Assembly (NCBI RefSeq): GCF_006442205.1
Contig: NZ_VFVR01000004.1
Span: 451,907 to 515,906 of the forward strand
Reading direction: 5' to 3'
Length of the DNA: 64,000 bases
DNA from: Mesorhizobium sp. B2-3-12
GTDB lineage: Bacteria > Pseudomonadota > Alphaproteobacteria > Rhizobiales > Rhizobiaceae
How positions within the stretch are numbered: the stretch's first letter is position 1; each line of letters opens with the position of its first letter. Shown here piece after piece: positions 16,578-25,862 of this stretch. The notes beneath the pieces were generated by a model. The model searched no databases and was not told where the DNA came from. It saw nothing but the letters and a program-made list of their open reading frames with translations. The position numbers and the translations under genes were made by a program.

Positions 16578-17498
16578 ATGAGCTTCTTTCCCGGTAAAGA
16601 TCCTGAAGCCGGTGATGCCTTTGCCAGCGACCAGATCGAGCTGATGGTCATCCCCAACGCCAAGGATATTGGCGGCTTCGAGGTGCGCCGCGCCTTGCCG
16701 ACCGCCAAGAGAAGGCTGGTCGGGCCATTCATCTTTTTCGACCGAATGGGCCCGGCCATCCTGCGGGCGGGCCAGGCGCTCGATGTCCGTCCGCATCCGC
16801 ATATCGGCCTCTCGACCGTGACCTATCTGTTCGACGGCAGGATCAGGCACCGCGATTCGCTCGGCACCGAAATGGTCATCGAGCCCGGTGACGTGAACCT
16901 GATGACGGCGGGCCGCGGCATCGTCCATTCCGAGCGAACGCCGCAGGAACTGCGCGGCGCGCCAATGTCCATCTCCGGCCTGCAGACCTGGCTGGCGCTG
17001 CCCGACGGCAAGGAAGAGGTCGCACCGGTGTTCGAGAACACCGCGGCGCTTCGACTTCCCGAAATCGACGCCGAAGGCGTCAGCGGCCGCATCGTCATCG
17101 GCGATTTCCAGGGGTTGCGGTCTCCGGTGCGGGCGGATTCCGAAACGCTCTACGCTGATTTGCGGCTGGCACCCGGCGCGAGTATCAAAATCCCGGCCGA
17201 TGCGGAAGAGCGCGCCGTCTACACGCTGGAGGGCGAGGTCTCGATTTCGGGCGACGGCTTTCCGTCGGAACGGCTGCTGGTGTTCCGCCCCGGCGACGAG
17301 ATCGTCATATCATCGCTGACCGGGGCGCATTTCATGCTGTTCGGCGGCGCCTCGCTCGGTTCGAAGCGCTACATCTGGTGGAATTTCGTTTCCTCGTCCA
17401 AGGAGCGCATCGAACAGGCCAAGCAGGAATGGAAGACCGGCCGCTTCGACATCGTTCCTGGCGACGAGCAAGAGTTCATTCCGCTGCCGGAAGGCTGA
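16578..17498 (+). CDS. Pirin family protein
   Basis: A 306-residue bicupin of the pirin family. The N-terminal cupin carries the metal-ligand pattern HPHIGLSTVTYLFDG with a downstream E/H pair in DVNLMTAGRGIVHSE. The C-terminal cupin begins around residue 190 (LRLAPGASIKIPADAEERAVYTLEGEV). Bacterial pirins include quercetinase-like dioxygenases and proteins with unknown partners; no specific role can be assigned. GGAG precedes the ATG. Confidence 0.9.
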   Translation: MSFFPGKDPEAGDAFASDQIELMVIPNAKDIGGFEVRRALPTAKRRLVGPFIFFDRMGPAILRAGQALDVRPHPHIGLSTVTYLFDGRIRHRDSLGTEMVIEPGDVNLMTAGRGIVHSERTPQELRGAPMSISGLQTWLALPDGKEEVAPVFENTAALRLPEIDAEGVSGRIVIGDFQGLRSPVRADSETLYADLRLAPGASIKIPADAEERAVYTLEGEVSISGDGFPSERLLVFRPGDEIVISSLTGAHFMLFGGASLGSKRYIWWNFVSSSKERIEQAKQEWKTGRFDIVPGDEQEFIPLPEG

Positions 17499-17591
17499 GC
17501 GGGTCGGTGAGAGGCTGACGGTCCGCGTCACCCGACACGCATTTACTTTCGCCGGACGGCGGCCTATCCCGCCGATGAACAGAAAGTCTGG

Positions 17592-19511
17592 GTGCCCGTG
17601 AACGCAACGCCGCATACGCCGCTTCTCGACAAGGTCCACGTGCCGGCCGACCTGCGCACACTGGCCGAGGGCGAATTGCCGCAACTGGCATCCGAGCTTC
17701 GCGCCGAACTGGTCGACGCGGTGTCCCGCACCGGCGGCCATCTGGGTGCCGGTCTCGGCGTGGTCGAACTTACGGTGGCGCTGCATTATGTCTTCAACAC
17801 GCCCGACGACCGGCTGATCTGGGATGTCGGCCACCAGGCCTATCCGCACAAGATCCTGACCGGCCGGCGGGACCGGATCCGCACCTTGCGTCAGGAAGGC
17901 GGCCTTTCCGGCTTCACTCGCCGCGCCGAAAGTGAGTACGACCCCTTCGGCGCTGCCCACTCCTCGACATCGATATCGGCGGGGTTGGGCATGGCCGCCG
18001 CCCGAGACCTCTCCGGCGGCCGCAACAATGTCATCGCCGTCATCGGCGATGGCGCCATGTCGGCCGGCATGGCCTATGAAGCGATGAACAATGCCGGCGC
18101 GCTTGATGCCAGGCTCATCGTCATTCTCAACGACAATGACATGTCGATCGCCCCGCCGACCGGCGCCATGAGCGCCTATCTGGCGCGGCTCGCCTCCGGC
18201 AAGGCCTATGTCGGCCTGCGCGATTTCGGCAAGAAGCTGACCTCTTATCTCGGCAAGCGCGCCGACCGCGCCATCACCCGGGCGGTCGAGCATGCGCGCG
18301 GCTACGTCACCGGCGGCACTTTGTTCGAGGAGCTCGGCTTCTACCATATCGGCCCGATCGACGGGCACAATCTGGAGCACCTGGTCCCGGTGCTGAAGAA
18401 CGTTCGCGACAACGGCAAAGGCCCCGTCCTGATCCATGTCGTCACCCAGAAGGGCAAGGGCTATGCGCCGGCGGAAGCCGCCGCCGACAAATACCACGGT
18501 GTCAACAAGTTCGACGTCATCACCGGCGCGCAGGCCAAGGCGCCGGCCAATGCTCCCGGCTACACCAAGGTGTTCGCCGAAAGCCTGATCCAGGAGGGCC
18601 GCGAGGACGACCGCATTGTGGCCGTCACCGCCGCCATGCCGACCGGTACCGGCCTCGACCTGTTCGGCGAGGTGTTTCCGACCAGAACCTTCGATGTCGG
18701 CATTGCCGAACAGCATGCTGTGACCTTCGCCGCAGGTCTGGCGACGGAAGGCTATAAGCCCTTCGCGGCGATCTATTCGACCTTCCTGCAGCGCGCCTAC
18801 GACCAGGTCGTCCATGACGTCGCGATCCAGAAACTGCCGGTGCGTTTCCCCATCGACCGCGCCGGCTTCGTCGGCGCCGACGGTGCCACCCATTGCGGCG
18901 CCTTCGACACCACCTTCCTGGCTAGCCTGCCGGGCTTCGTCGTCATGGCTGCGGCCGACGAGGCGGAACTGCGCCACATGGTGCGCACCGCCGCCAGCTA
19001 TGACGACGGGCCGATCGCCTTCCGCTATCCGCGCGGCAATGGCGTCGGCGTCGACATGCCGGAGCGTGGCGTCATGCTCGAGATCGGCAAGGGCCGCATC
19101 GTCAGGGAGGGCACCAAGGTGGCGCTTCTGTCCTTCGGCACGCGCCTGCAGGATTGTCTTGTCGCGGCGGAAGAACTCGGCGCGGCCGGTCTTTCCACCA
19201 CCGTCGCCGATGCCCGCTTTGCCAAGCCGCTCGATGAGGACCTGATCCGCCGGCTGGCCCGCTCGCACGAGGTGCTGGTGACAGTCGAGGAGGGCGCCAT
19301 AGGCGGCTTCGCCAGCCATGTGCTGCAGTTCCTCGCCCATCAAGGACTGCTGGAAAGTGGTCTCAAAGTGCGGCCGCTGGTCCTGCCCGACGTCTTCACC
19401 GACCATGCCAAGCCGGAAAAGATGTATGCCGATGCCGGGCTCGACGCCGCCGGCATCGTGCGCACCGTTTTCACTGCGCTCGGCCACACGGCCCGCGCGC
19501 AGCGCGCTTGA
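17592..19511 (+). CDS. dxs: 1-deoxy-D-xylulose-5-phosphate synthase
   Basis: Dxs condenses pyruvate and glyceraldehyde 3-phosphate with thiamine diphosphate, the first step of the MEP isoprenoid pathway. IspH of the same pathway is encoded at 33.9 kb. The 639-residue protein has the ThDP motif ([17 protein letters not shown]...[11 protein letters not shown]), [19 protein letters not shown], the catalytic Glu region [15 protein letters not shown], and the C-terminal transketolase domain. The start is one of two closely spaced GTGs (17592 or 17598); neither has a convincing ribosome binding site. The stop lies within the first copy of a 21-base repeat. Confidence 0.94.
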   Translation: MPVNATPHTPLLDKVHVPADLRTLAEGELPQLASELRAELVDAVSRTGGHLGAGLGVVELTVALHYVFNTPDDRLIWDVGHQAYPHKILTGRRDRIRTLRQEGGLSGFTRRAESEYDPFGAAHSSTSISAGLGMAAARDLSGGRNNVIAVIGDGAMSAGMAYEAMNNAGALDARLIVILNDNDMSIAPPTGAMSAYLARLASGKAYVGLRDFGKKLTSYLGKRADRAITRAVEHARGYVTGGTLFEELGFYHIGPIDGHNLEHLVPVLKNVRDNGKGPVLIHVVTQKGKGYAPAEAAADKYHGVNKFDVITGAQAKAPANAPGYTKVFAESLIQEGREDDRIVAVTAAMPTGTGLDLFGEVFPTRTFDVGIAEQHAVTFAAGLATEGYKPFAAIYSTFLQRAYDQVVHDVAIQKLPVRFPIDRAGFVGADGATHCGAFDTTFLASLPGFVVMAAADEAELRHMVRTAASYDDGPIAFRYPRGNGVGVDMPERGVMLEIGKGRIVREGTKVALLSFGTRLQDCLVAAEELGAAGLSTTVADARFAKPLDEDLIRRLARSHEVLVTVEEGAIGGFASHVLQFLAHQGLLESGLKVRPLVLPDVFTDHAKPEKMYADAGLDAAGIVRTVFTALGHTARAQRA

Positions 19512-19546
19512 ATCAAAATCGTGCCCAGCGCGCCTGAATCAAAATC
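19500..19546. repeat. Two 21-bp direct repeats at the dxs 3' end
   Basis: CAGCGCGCTTGAATCAAAATC at 19500-19520 recurs with one mismatch at 19526-19546. The first copy contains the dxs stop codon. A partial third copy (CGGCTTGAATCAG) follows near 19551. Each copy carries a GAATC, i.e. a GANTC site for the CcrM methylase encoded at 48.6 kb. Confidence 0.75.
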
Positions 19547-19685
19547 TGAACGGCTTGAATCAGTTTGCCGGCTTGATTTCGTAACGCATTGTTAACGCTG
19601 CCGTTTGGCGTTTCGCTTACCCTGTCCCTTGGCCGTTTTTCAACGGCGCCCTGCTAGATCACGGCCAGGCAGGGAGACAAAATCA

Positions 19686-19979
19686 ATGAAGATGCTTTTG
19701 TGCGGCGGGGCACTTTTGGCCGTGATGGTCGTGCCTGCCGCCGCCGAAACGCCCTACGACCGCAATCTTGAAAAGGCCGCGATGGGCATCGTCGCCGGCA
19801 AGATGGGCGATATTCGCGGCGGCTTTTCCTACAGGCAGGTGCCGCAGCTCGTGGTCGTGCCGGACACCGCACCTCGGCCCGCTGTTACGACCGAGCGTCC
19901 GCGCGAACAGGCTTCGGGCAACAGGGACGATGGTTTGTCCCCAGCTGTCGAACGCCAGAATTCACGCACGATCTTCTAG
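19686..19979 (+). CDS. Small secreted protein, unknown
   Basis: A 97-residue protein with a signal peptide (MKMLLCGGALLAVMVVPAAA, cleaved before ETPYD) and a mature chain of about 75 residues: a helical start (NLEKAAMGIVAGKMGDIRGG) and a Pro/Arg-rich tail. AGGGAG precedes the ATG. No family is recognised. Its stop overlaps the stop of the convergent GFA gene by four bases. Confidence 0.7.
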   Translation: MKMLLCGGALLAVMVVPAAAETPYDRNLEKAAMGIVAGKMGDIRGGFSYRQVPQLVVVPDTAPRPAVTTERPREQASGNRDDGLSPAVERQNSRTIF

Positions 19980-20377
19980 AACCACATATCGCGTACGCAG
20001 CGACCATCGCGTGGCAGATCGTCGTAGGAGTCGAGGCCATCGAAATGGTCGATCGGCAGATCGGCGACGGCTTCGGGCGGCGCCAGCCGGACGTTGACGG
20101 CCATGCGTCTTCGACCCGAGGCGCTGGCGCGCAGTCCGCGCCAGCCGAGCACGCAGGCGCATGTGGGGCAGAACAGGATTTCCAGCGACGGATCGTCCTT
20201 TCCAGCGCGCGTGTAGCTGGCCGTGGGCCCCGAAACGCGAATGCGTTCGTCGACATAATCATAGGCCCAGAGCGTGCCATAGCGGCGGCAAAGCGTGCAG
20301 TTGCAGGCAGTCACCGGACCCGGATCGCCTTCCAGGGTCCAGTGGGCCGCGCCGCAGTGACAGGTTCCCGTCAGCAT
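19976..20377 (-). CDS. GFA family (CENP-V/GFA domain) protein
   Basis: A 133-residue protein of the glutathione-dependent formaldehyde-activating fold. It has the zinc ligands of the family: CHCGAAHW at residues 6-8 onward, CNCTLCRRYG near residue 28, and the third pair FCPTCACVLGW near residue 70. These form two zinc sites. Most GFA-fold proteins are not proven formaldehyde enzymes, so no reaction is assigned. The ATG at 20377 follows GAGGAG; a longer upstream frame has no support. Confidence 0.88.
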   Translation of the reverse strand: MLTGTCHCGAAHWTLEGDPGPVTACNCTLCRRYGTLWAYDYVDERIRVSGPTASYTRAGKDDPSLEILFCPTCACVLGWRGLRASASGRRRMAVNVRLAPPEAVADLPIDHFDGLDSYDDLPRDGRCVRDMWF

Positions 20378-20548
20378 TCGTTCTCCTCGGGTTCGACGAT
20401 GGAGGCTCTCCTCGACGACCATTTTGCCGGATCTGACGCGATGCGCGCAAGCCGCGCCAAGCTCGCTGCTCCAGCCGTTCACGTCCGACGTCACCTTGTT
20501 CCGTGTAATGTCCTTGCCTTCATCGCGGGCTTTCGTCAGAGAAGGCCG

Positions 20549-21313
20549 ATGAATTCACCTCTGCCAGCCAGCACACGCCAGCGGCTCGACGACCTGCTCG
20601 TCCAGCGTGGGCTGTTTGCCAGCCGTTCGCGCGCCCGCGACGCGGTCGAGCGCGGCACGGTGACGGTCGACGGCGCGATTGCCCGCAAACCCGGCCAGAA
20701 CGTTTCGCCGCAATCCCTTGTTGTCATCGACGATCCGGCGCAAACCTATGTCTCGCGCGCGGCGCTTAAACTGATCGGCGGACTAGATCATTTCGGCCTT
20801 GATCCGGCTGGCAGCGAGGCGCTCGACATCGGCGCCTCGACCGGCGGGTTCACGCAGGTGTTGCTCGAACGCGGCGCGTCCCACGTCACGGCCATCGATG
20901 TCGGCCACGGCCAGATGCATCCCGATGTCGGCGCTGATCCGCGCGTAACGGTGATCGAAGGGCTGAATGCCCGCGATCTGACAATCGCCGATCTTGGTGG
21001 CCGAAGCCCGGATTTCATCGTTTCCGATGTCAGCTTCATCTCGCTGAAACTGGCGCTGCCGCCGGCACTTGCTCTCGCGAAGCCCGGTGCCGGGGCGATC
21101 TTTCTGGTCAAACCGCAATTCGAGGCCGGTCGCGAGGCGATCGGCAAGGGCGGCCTGTTGAAAGATCCCTTCGATGCCGCCCGTGTCGCCGGCCTGCTGC
21201 GGGATTGGCTGGATGCCGTTGCCGGCTGGCGCTCGCTCGGCCTGCATCTGTCGCCCATCGAAGGTGGCGACGGCAATCGCGAATTCCTGCTCGGTGGGGT
21301 CAAGGATCGATGA
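20549..21313 (+). CDS. TlyA-family rRNA methyltransferase
   Basis: A 254-residue protein with an N-terminal S4 RNA-binding domain (residues 10-70: QRLDDLLVQRGLFASRSRAR) and a C-terminal FtsJ/RrmJ-like methyltransferase domain (LDIGASTGGFTQVLLERGA as SAM motif I; FIVSDVSFISL as motif IV). TlyA proteins 2'-O-methylate rRNA; the older name hemolysin A is misleading. The ATG at 20549 has GAGAAGG upstream. The last four bases overlap the start of the following RNA methyltransferase gene (ATGA), so the two are coupled. Confidence 0.9.
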   Translation: MNSPLPASTRQRLDDLLVQRGLFASRSRARDAVERGTVTVDGAIARKPGQNVSPQSLVVIDDPAQTYVSRAALKLIGGLDHFGLDPAGSEALDIGASTGGFTQVLLERGASHVTAIDVGHGQMHPDVGADPRVTVIEGLNARDLTIADLGGRSPDFIVSDVSFISLKLALPPALALAKPGAGAIFLVKPQFEAGREAIGKGGLLKDPFDAARVAGLLRDWLDAVAGWRSLGLHLSPIEGGDGNREFLLGGVKDR

Positions 21314-22551
21314 GCACGCGCTTGACCATCAGGAAACTCGGCGCTCAAGGCGACGGCATCGCCGAAACCGAAGGCGGCGATCTGTTCATTCCCTTCACGC
21401 TGCCCGGCGAGACCGTCACCGCCGCACGCGAACGGGATCGCGCCACGCTGATGGCGGTGCTGGAGGCTTCGCCGCTGCGCATCGAACCCGCTTGCCGCCA
21501 TTTCACTGAATGCGGCGGCTGCGCCCTCCAGCATCTGGAAGCCGAGGCCTATCGCCAGTGGAAGCGCGAGAAGGTGGTGCATGCGTTGAAGGGCAAGGGC
21601 ATCGATTGCGACATCGGCGCGTTGGTTGCCTGTGCGCCGCACTCGCGGCGCCGTGTCGTGCTTGCCGCCCGGCGCGCCGATGCGGGCATGCTGCTCGGCT
21701 TCAATCGCCATCTGTCGCCGGAAATCATCTCGATATCCGAATGTCCGATCTCGCTGCCCGAGATCGTCGCCGCGCTCGGCCCGTTGAAAGCGCTGGCAGA
21801 ATTGATATGCGCCACCACCAAATCGTTCCGGATGGCGGTCACCGTGACGGGCTCCGGCCTCGACATCGCGGTGCATGACTCCGGCAAGCTCGGCGAACAC
21901 CAGCGCCGCATCGCCTCCAACTTTGTCCTTGCGCAGGGCTTTGCCAGACTGTCCATCGACGACGAGATCGTCATCGAGCCAAGAAAACCCGTGGTCATGT
22001 TCGGCAGCGTCGCGGTCGCCGTGCCGCCGGGCGCCTTCCTTCAGGCGACCGAGGCGGCCGAACAGACCATGGCCGAGGTCGTCGGCGGACATCTATCGCG
22101 GGCCAAGAAGGTCGCCGATCTCTTTGCCGGTTGCGGCAGCTTTGCCTTGCGGCTGGCCGCGAAATCGGAAGTCCATGCGGTCGAGGGCGATGCGGCCGCA
22201 CTGTCGGCGCTCGACCGTGGGTCGCGCTTCGCCACCGGGCTCAAGCGGGTGACGGGCGAGCGCCGCGACCTGTTTCGCCGGCCGCTGACCTTCAAGGAGT
22301 TGAACGCCTTCGACGGACTGATCTTCGATCCGCCGCGCGCCGGCGCCGAGGATCAGTCGAAGCAGATCGCCCGCTCGGATGTCCCGTTCGTTGCCGCGGT
22401 GTCCTGCAACCCGGTGACGCTGGCTCGCGACCTGCGCATCCTTATCGATGGCGGCTACACGCTGAAGAGCGTGACGCCGATCGATCAGTTCCTGTGGTCG
22501 CCGCATGTCGAGGCCGTCGCCCTGCTGGAAAAGCCCAGGCGGAGGCGCTGA
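21310..22551 (+). CDS. TrmA/RlmD-family RNA uracil-5 methyltransferase
   Basis: A 413-residue RNA m5U methyltransferase. The N-terminal TRAM domain spans about residues 1-55 (RLTIRKLGAQGDGIAE). A 4Fe-4S cluster is indicated by CRHFTECGGC (near residues 63-72) plus a later Cys in SECPIS. The SAM domain has LFAGCGSFALRLA, IFDPPRAGA and the catalytic Cys in VSCNPVTLARDL. Whether the target is 23S rRNA or tRNA cannot be told from sequence alone. Its start overlaps the end of the tlyA-like gene by four bases, giving a two-gene RNA-modification unit. Confidence 0.9.
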   Translation: MSTRLTIRKLGAQGDGIAETEGGDLFIPFTLPGETVTAARERDRATLMAVLEASPLRIEPACRHFTECGGCALQHLEAEAYRQWKREKVVHALKGKGIDCDIGALVACAPHSRRRVVLAARRADAGMLLGFNRHLSPEIISISECPISLPEIVAALGPLKALAELICATTKSFRMAVTVTGSGLDIAVHDSGKLGEHQRRIASNFVLAQGFARLSIDDEIVIEPRKPVVMFGSVAVAVPPGAFLQATEAAEQTMAEVVGGHLSRAKKVADLFAGCGSFALRLAAKSEVHAVEGDAAALSALDRGSRFATGLKRVTGERRDLFRRPLTFKELNAFDGLIFDPPRAGAEDQSKQIARSDVPFVAAVSCNPVTLARDLRILIDGGYTLKSVTPIDQFLWSPHVEAVALLEKPRRRR

Positions 22552-22934
22552 CATCCGATCACATTCGGTTGAGACCGGGCAATCCGGCCCATCCCGTCCG
22601 AAAGGCGCCGGAATGATGCCGCAAAGCCGCCTTGTTGCGCCAGCCTAGTCGGGCGGCAACGCCGCCTAGCCATCGGGGACGTTGACCATAGCGGCCAATG
22701 ATGCCGGCCTGATTGCGCAGACGTTGCAGGCAGCAGCAGCGCGAGCCAGGCAAGAAGCCGCCCTGCGGACATCCCAATGAGCCGGCCTGCAAGAGGTAAC
22801 ACGGGTCGAACCCCGACCGTGCCGCGCGACACACGCTCACATCACAACTGCGTGGTCGGCCGTGGTCTCGATTGCGCGGCCCGTTGGCCTGCTGTTACCA
22901 GTCGATGCCGGGCGGGGCGCTCAAGGGAGTGACC
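22552..22934. other. Intergenic region without a recognised gene
   Basis: These 383 bases hold no convincing coding frame and no tRNA-like cloverleaf. A short hairpin GGCGGC/GCCGCC at 22652-22666 lacks a T-run. The last 60 bases, with AAGGGAG before the next ATG, are the leader of the PsiF-like gene. Confidence 0.5.
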
Positions 22935-23213
22935 ATGATGAGGATTGCAAGCGTTCTGACCTCCATCGCCGTAGCCGGGTTCATCGCGACGGGAGCAGCC
23001 GCGGCGGCGACCACGGCCGCCACCACGACCACAACGGCGCCGGCCGCCACCACGGCCGCCCCCGTGAAGAAGGCGAAGACGACTGCCATGACGCCTGAGA
23101 AAACCGCGATTTCGAAGCAATGTTCAGCACTTGCGGATGCCCAGAAACTGCACGGCAAGGCACGTGAGAAATTCCGCGCCGATTGCAAGAAGAACGGCGG
23201 CAAAGCCACCTGA
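22935..23213 (+). CDS. PsiF-like secreted small protein
   Basis: A 92-residue protein. The signal peptide covers about residues 1-25. A low-complexity Ala/Thr stretch (AATTAATTTTTAPAATTAAP) follows, and then a basic C-terminal module TAISKQCSALADAQKLHGKA, REKFRADCKK. The two Cys flanking a helical basic segment match the PsiF repeat found in phosphate-starvation-inducible secreted proteins. The function of PsiF is unknown. AAGGGAG precedes the ATG pair at 22935/22938. Confidence 0.75.
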   Translation: MMRIASVLTSIAVAGFIATGAAAAATTAATTTTTAPAATTAAPVKKAKTTAMTPEKTAISKQCSALADAQKLHGKAREKFRADCKKNGGKAT

Positions 23214-23241
23214 CCAGCCGCCTTCGCGGCCGAGGTCATTG

Positions 23242-23268
23242 CCAGCCTGCCCTGCTGGGGCAGGCTGG
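23242..23268 (+). terminator. Strong hairpin after PsiF-like gene
   Basis: Eleven-base perfect arms CCAGCCTGCCC and GGGCAGGCTGG enclose a five-base loop, starting 28 bases after the stop codon. There is no T-run directly after it (GTGGCATTTCGG follows), so it may be a weak intrinsic terminator or a 3'-end stabiliser. Confidence 0.55.
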
Positions 23269-23395
23269 TGGCATTTCGGAAAAATATAAACCAGTTTTCG
23301 TCTGAAGCCGTGTCCACCCTGGACAGATCAAGCGCGGATGAGACGGTTGCGGAACCCGCTCTCGACTGTCGGAACTCGCCGCGGTTCTGACAGGC

Positions 23396-24064
23396 TCAGT
23401 CCACGAGCTTTGCAACAGTCTTGGAGGTTCTCGGCGTGCCGCCTCGCTGGTTGACCGACAGCCAGATATTCGGATTCTGCTGCGACTGACGTTTCAGGAA
23501 ATAGTAGCCGGTCGCGTTCCATGGCCTGATTTCGTCGACCAAATTGTCGAGGACGAGATCGCCTTTGTCGGTTTTCACCGTCAGGACGGTGTGGCCTTCA
23601 TTGTTGAGGTCGCGCACGACCGTCATCAGCAGCGCCTGCCGGGGAAAGCCAGCCTCCTGAAGGAGCTTGCGTTTGTAGAGTGCGTAGATCTTGCAGTCGC
23701 CTTTCCCGTCGACCGGGTAGTCCCAATGGTCCGCCATCGTGCCCCAGTGGTCGAAATTGCTGACGGGTTTGATGGAACTGTTCGCCTTCTGATTTATCCG
23801 CTTCAGGATGCGGAGGTTCCGCGCCGTCAGCTTGACGTTCGCGGCCGGCAGAGCGGGCACCTTGCACTCTTTGGGTCGGCGATGACAGAAATCGACCCAA
23901 CCGTAGGGGACGCTGGTGCTTCCGCCGACGGCGGCGGCGGAAGATTGCGTCGATCGCGCCTTGAACCATGTCGACTGTGCTGCCGCCGGACCGGCTTGCA
24001 GCGCCGTCGCGCCAATCAACGAAACGAAGCCAAGCACGAAAGACGAAGTCAGGACGGGCCGCAT
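23396..24064 (-). CDS. Transglutaminase-like cysteine peptidase (BTLCP)
   Basis: A 222-residue secreted protein of the bacterial transglutaminase-like cysteine proteinase family. A signal peptide (about residues 1-30) is followed by the catalytic triad in order: Cys in GKGDCKIYALYKR, His in NEGHTVLTV, Asp in DLVLDNLVD. The spacing and the DHWDYPVDG segment before the Cys fit the family, often found with LapD/LapG-type adhesin control. No lapD-like gene is adjacent. The ATG at 24064 is used; an in-frame GTG five codons upstream is possible. The 213 bases upstream to tldD show nothing recognisable. Confidence 0.85.
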   Translation of the reverse strand: MRPVLTSSFVLGFVSLIGATALQAGPAAAQSTWFKARSTQSSAAAVGGSTSVPYGWVDFCHRRPKECKVPALPAANVKLTARNLRILKRINQKANSSIKPVSNFDHWGTMADHWDYPVDGKGDCKIYALYKRKLLQEAGFPRQALLMTVVRDLNNEGHTVLTVKTDKGDLVLDNLVDEIRPWNATGYYFLKRQSQQNPNIWLSVNQRGGTPRTSKTVAKLVD

Positions 24065-24277
24065 TGCCAAAACCACCACCGCAACGAGGAGCTGGTGCTG
24101 CGTCCGTGCGCAAAAGGCAGCCCAGGCAGTCAGAGACTTAACAATTTCATAATCTGGATTGTGTCCACTTCAAGGTCCCGGCCGAAATACGGGCTGGAAA
24201 CGCCAGCATCTCCCCTCGCAACGCAGCACGCGTCGCGCGCTGTTCCATCCGGAAACATCACGTGGCGGCACCGAGCC

Positions 24278-25690
24278 TCAAACCCGGGTGCCGCCGATCG
24301 TCATCTGGTTCATCCTCAGATGCGGCTGGCCGACGCCCACGGGCACGCCCTGGCCGGCCTTGCCGCACATGCCGATACCGTTGTCGAGCTTCATGTCGTT
24401 GCCGACCATCGAGACGCGGTGCATCGCGTCCGGTCCGTTGCCGATCAGCATCGCGCCCTTGATCGGCTGCGTCACCTTGCCGTTCTCGATCATGTAGGCC
24501 TCGGTGCAGCCGAACACGAACTTGCCCGACGTGATGTCGACCTGGCCGCCGCCGAAGGAGACGGCGTAGATGCCGTTCTTGACCGAAGCGATGATTTCGT
24601 CCGGCTCCATGTCGCCCGAGGTCATGTAGGTGTTGGTCATGCGCGGCATCGGCTGATGCGCATAGCCTTCGCGCCGGCCGTTGCCGGTGGCTTTCATGCC
24701 CATCAGCCGGGCATTCTGCCGGTCCTGCATGTAGCCCACCAGCTTGCCGTCCTCGATCAGCACATTGCGGGCCGAAGGCGTGCCTTCATCGTCGACGGTG
24801 AGTGAGCCGCGCCGCTCGGGGATGGTACCGTCGTCGACGACGGTCACGCCCTTGGCGGCTACCTGCTGCCCCATCAGGCCGGCGAAGGCCGATGTCTTCT
24901 TGCGGTTGAAATCGCCTTCAAGGCCGTGGCCGACCGCTTCATGCAGCATCACACCCGGCCAGCCGCTGGACAGCACGATGTCGAAAGTGCCGGCCGGAGC
25001 CGGGATCGCCTGCAGATTGACCAGCGCTTGCCGGAGTGCCTCCTTGGCGGCGTGCTTCCAGCTATCCTCGATCAGGAAGTCGCCGAACGCTTTGCGCCCA
25101 CCCATGCCATAGGAGCCGCTCTCCTGGCGGTCGCCGTCACCGACGATGACCGAGACGTTGACGCGGACCATCGGCCTGATATCGCGCACCACCTGGCCAT
25201 CGGCACGCACGATCTCGACATGCTGCCAGGACGCGGCGATCGAGGCGGTCACCTGGCGCACGCGTGGATCCTCGGCGCGCAGCCAGGCATCGATTTCCTG
25301 CAGCAGCTTGGCCTTGGCCTCGAAGGAGGGCGAGGGGATCGGGTTCTCGTCGCCGTAGAGATGGCGGTTGGTGCGGGCGGGCGCGGCGGCTAGCGTACCG
25401 GAATAGCCGCCCTTGACGGTCGAGACGGCGTCGGCCGCGCGCAGCAGCGAGGCCTCGGACAGGTCGCTCGAATGTGCGTAGCCGCTGGCTTCGCCGGCGA
25501 CGGCGCGCAGCCCAAAGCCCTGGTCGGTGTTGAAATTGGCGGTCTTGAGCCGGCCATTGTCGAACATCAGCGCTTCGCTCTCGCTGTATTCGAGGAAAAG
25601 CTCGCCGTCGTCGGCACCCTTGATGGTGTCGGCGACGATCTGCTTGATGCGGTCGTCTGAAATGTCGAATTGGCCGATCAGGCTGTTCAT
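24278..25690 (-). CDS. tldD: Metalloprotease TldD
   Basis: TldD forms a heterodimer with TldE/PmbA and degrades unfolded peptides through a narrow channel; it processes some peptide precursors. The 470-residue protein has the zinc motif HEAVGHGLEGD (HExxxH, about residues 248-253) and later FGCTEAYMIENGKVT, where a third Cys ligand is expected. The ATG at 25690 gives the normal family length. No pmbA gene is adjacent; the partner must be elsewhere. Beside it on the same strand is the IalB-like gene, 172 bases upstream. Confidence 0.94.
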   Translation of the reverse strand: MNSLIGQFDISDDRIKQIVADTIKGADDGELFLEYSESEALMFDNGRLKTANFNTDQGFGLRAVAGEASGYAHSSDLSEASLLRAADAVSTVKGGYSGTLAAAPARTNRHLYGDENPIPSPSFEAKAKLLQEIDAWLRAEDPRVRQVTASIAASWQHVEIVRADGQVVRDIRPMVRVNVSVIVGDGDRQESGSYGMGGRKAFGDFLIEDSWKHAAKEALRQALVNLQAIPAPAGTFDIVLSSGWPGVMLHEAVGHGLEGDFNRKKTSAFAGLMGQQVAAKGVTVVDDGTIPERRGSLTVDDEGTPSARNVLIEDGKLVGYMQDRQNARLMGMKATGNGRREGYAHQPMPRMTNTYMTSGDMEPDEIIASVKNGIYAVSFGGGQVDITSGKFVFGCTEAYMIENGKVTQPIKGAMLIGNGPDAMHRVSMVGNDMKLDNGIGMCGKAGQGVPVGVGQPHLRMNQMTIGGTRV

Positions 25691-25862
25691 GGCGCGTCCG
25701 TCCGTGGGATGATTGCTTTCCCCCGATGTAGGCGTGAAGCCGCGCCCGCACAATCGGCAATGGAGATCAGCGCCGACGAATGACACCCGTCCGCTGAGCA
25801 CAAGGCATGCGCCTGGAATCGGCAAAAGCCGGGGCAAGGCCCGATTCAGCGCGAAGCCGCGA

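Noticed and set aside
14784..16928. A 714-codon open frame on the minus strand over the riboswitch, deacetylase, xseB, DUF2277 and pirin genes
   Set aside because: Five well-supported features on or across it explain the DNA. The translation has no recognisable motif and is rich in Arg, Gly and Asp, typical of antisense frames in GC-rich DNA.
17310..19487. A 725-codon open frame antisense to dxs
   Set aside because: dxs is intact with all catalytic motifs. The antisense frame shows only composition bias.
22485..22832. A 115-codon minus-strand frame after the RNA methyltransferase
   Set aside because: It partly overlaps the certain gene, lacks a ribosome binding site and has a Ser/Arg-rich composition without motifs.
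22552..22934. Possible tRNA or small RNA in the gap before the PsiF-like gene (a GGGTCGAACCCC segment resembles a T-arm)
   Set aside because: No acceptor stem, anticodon stem or D-loop could be placed around it, and the T-loop consensus GTTCGAATC is not met.
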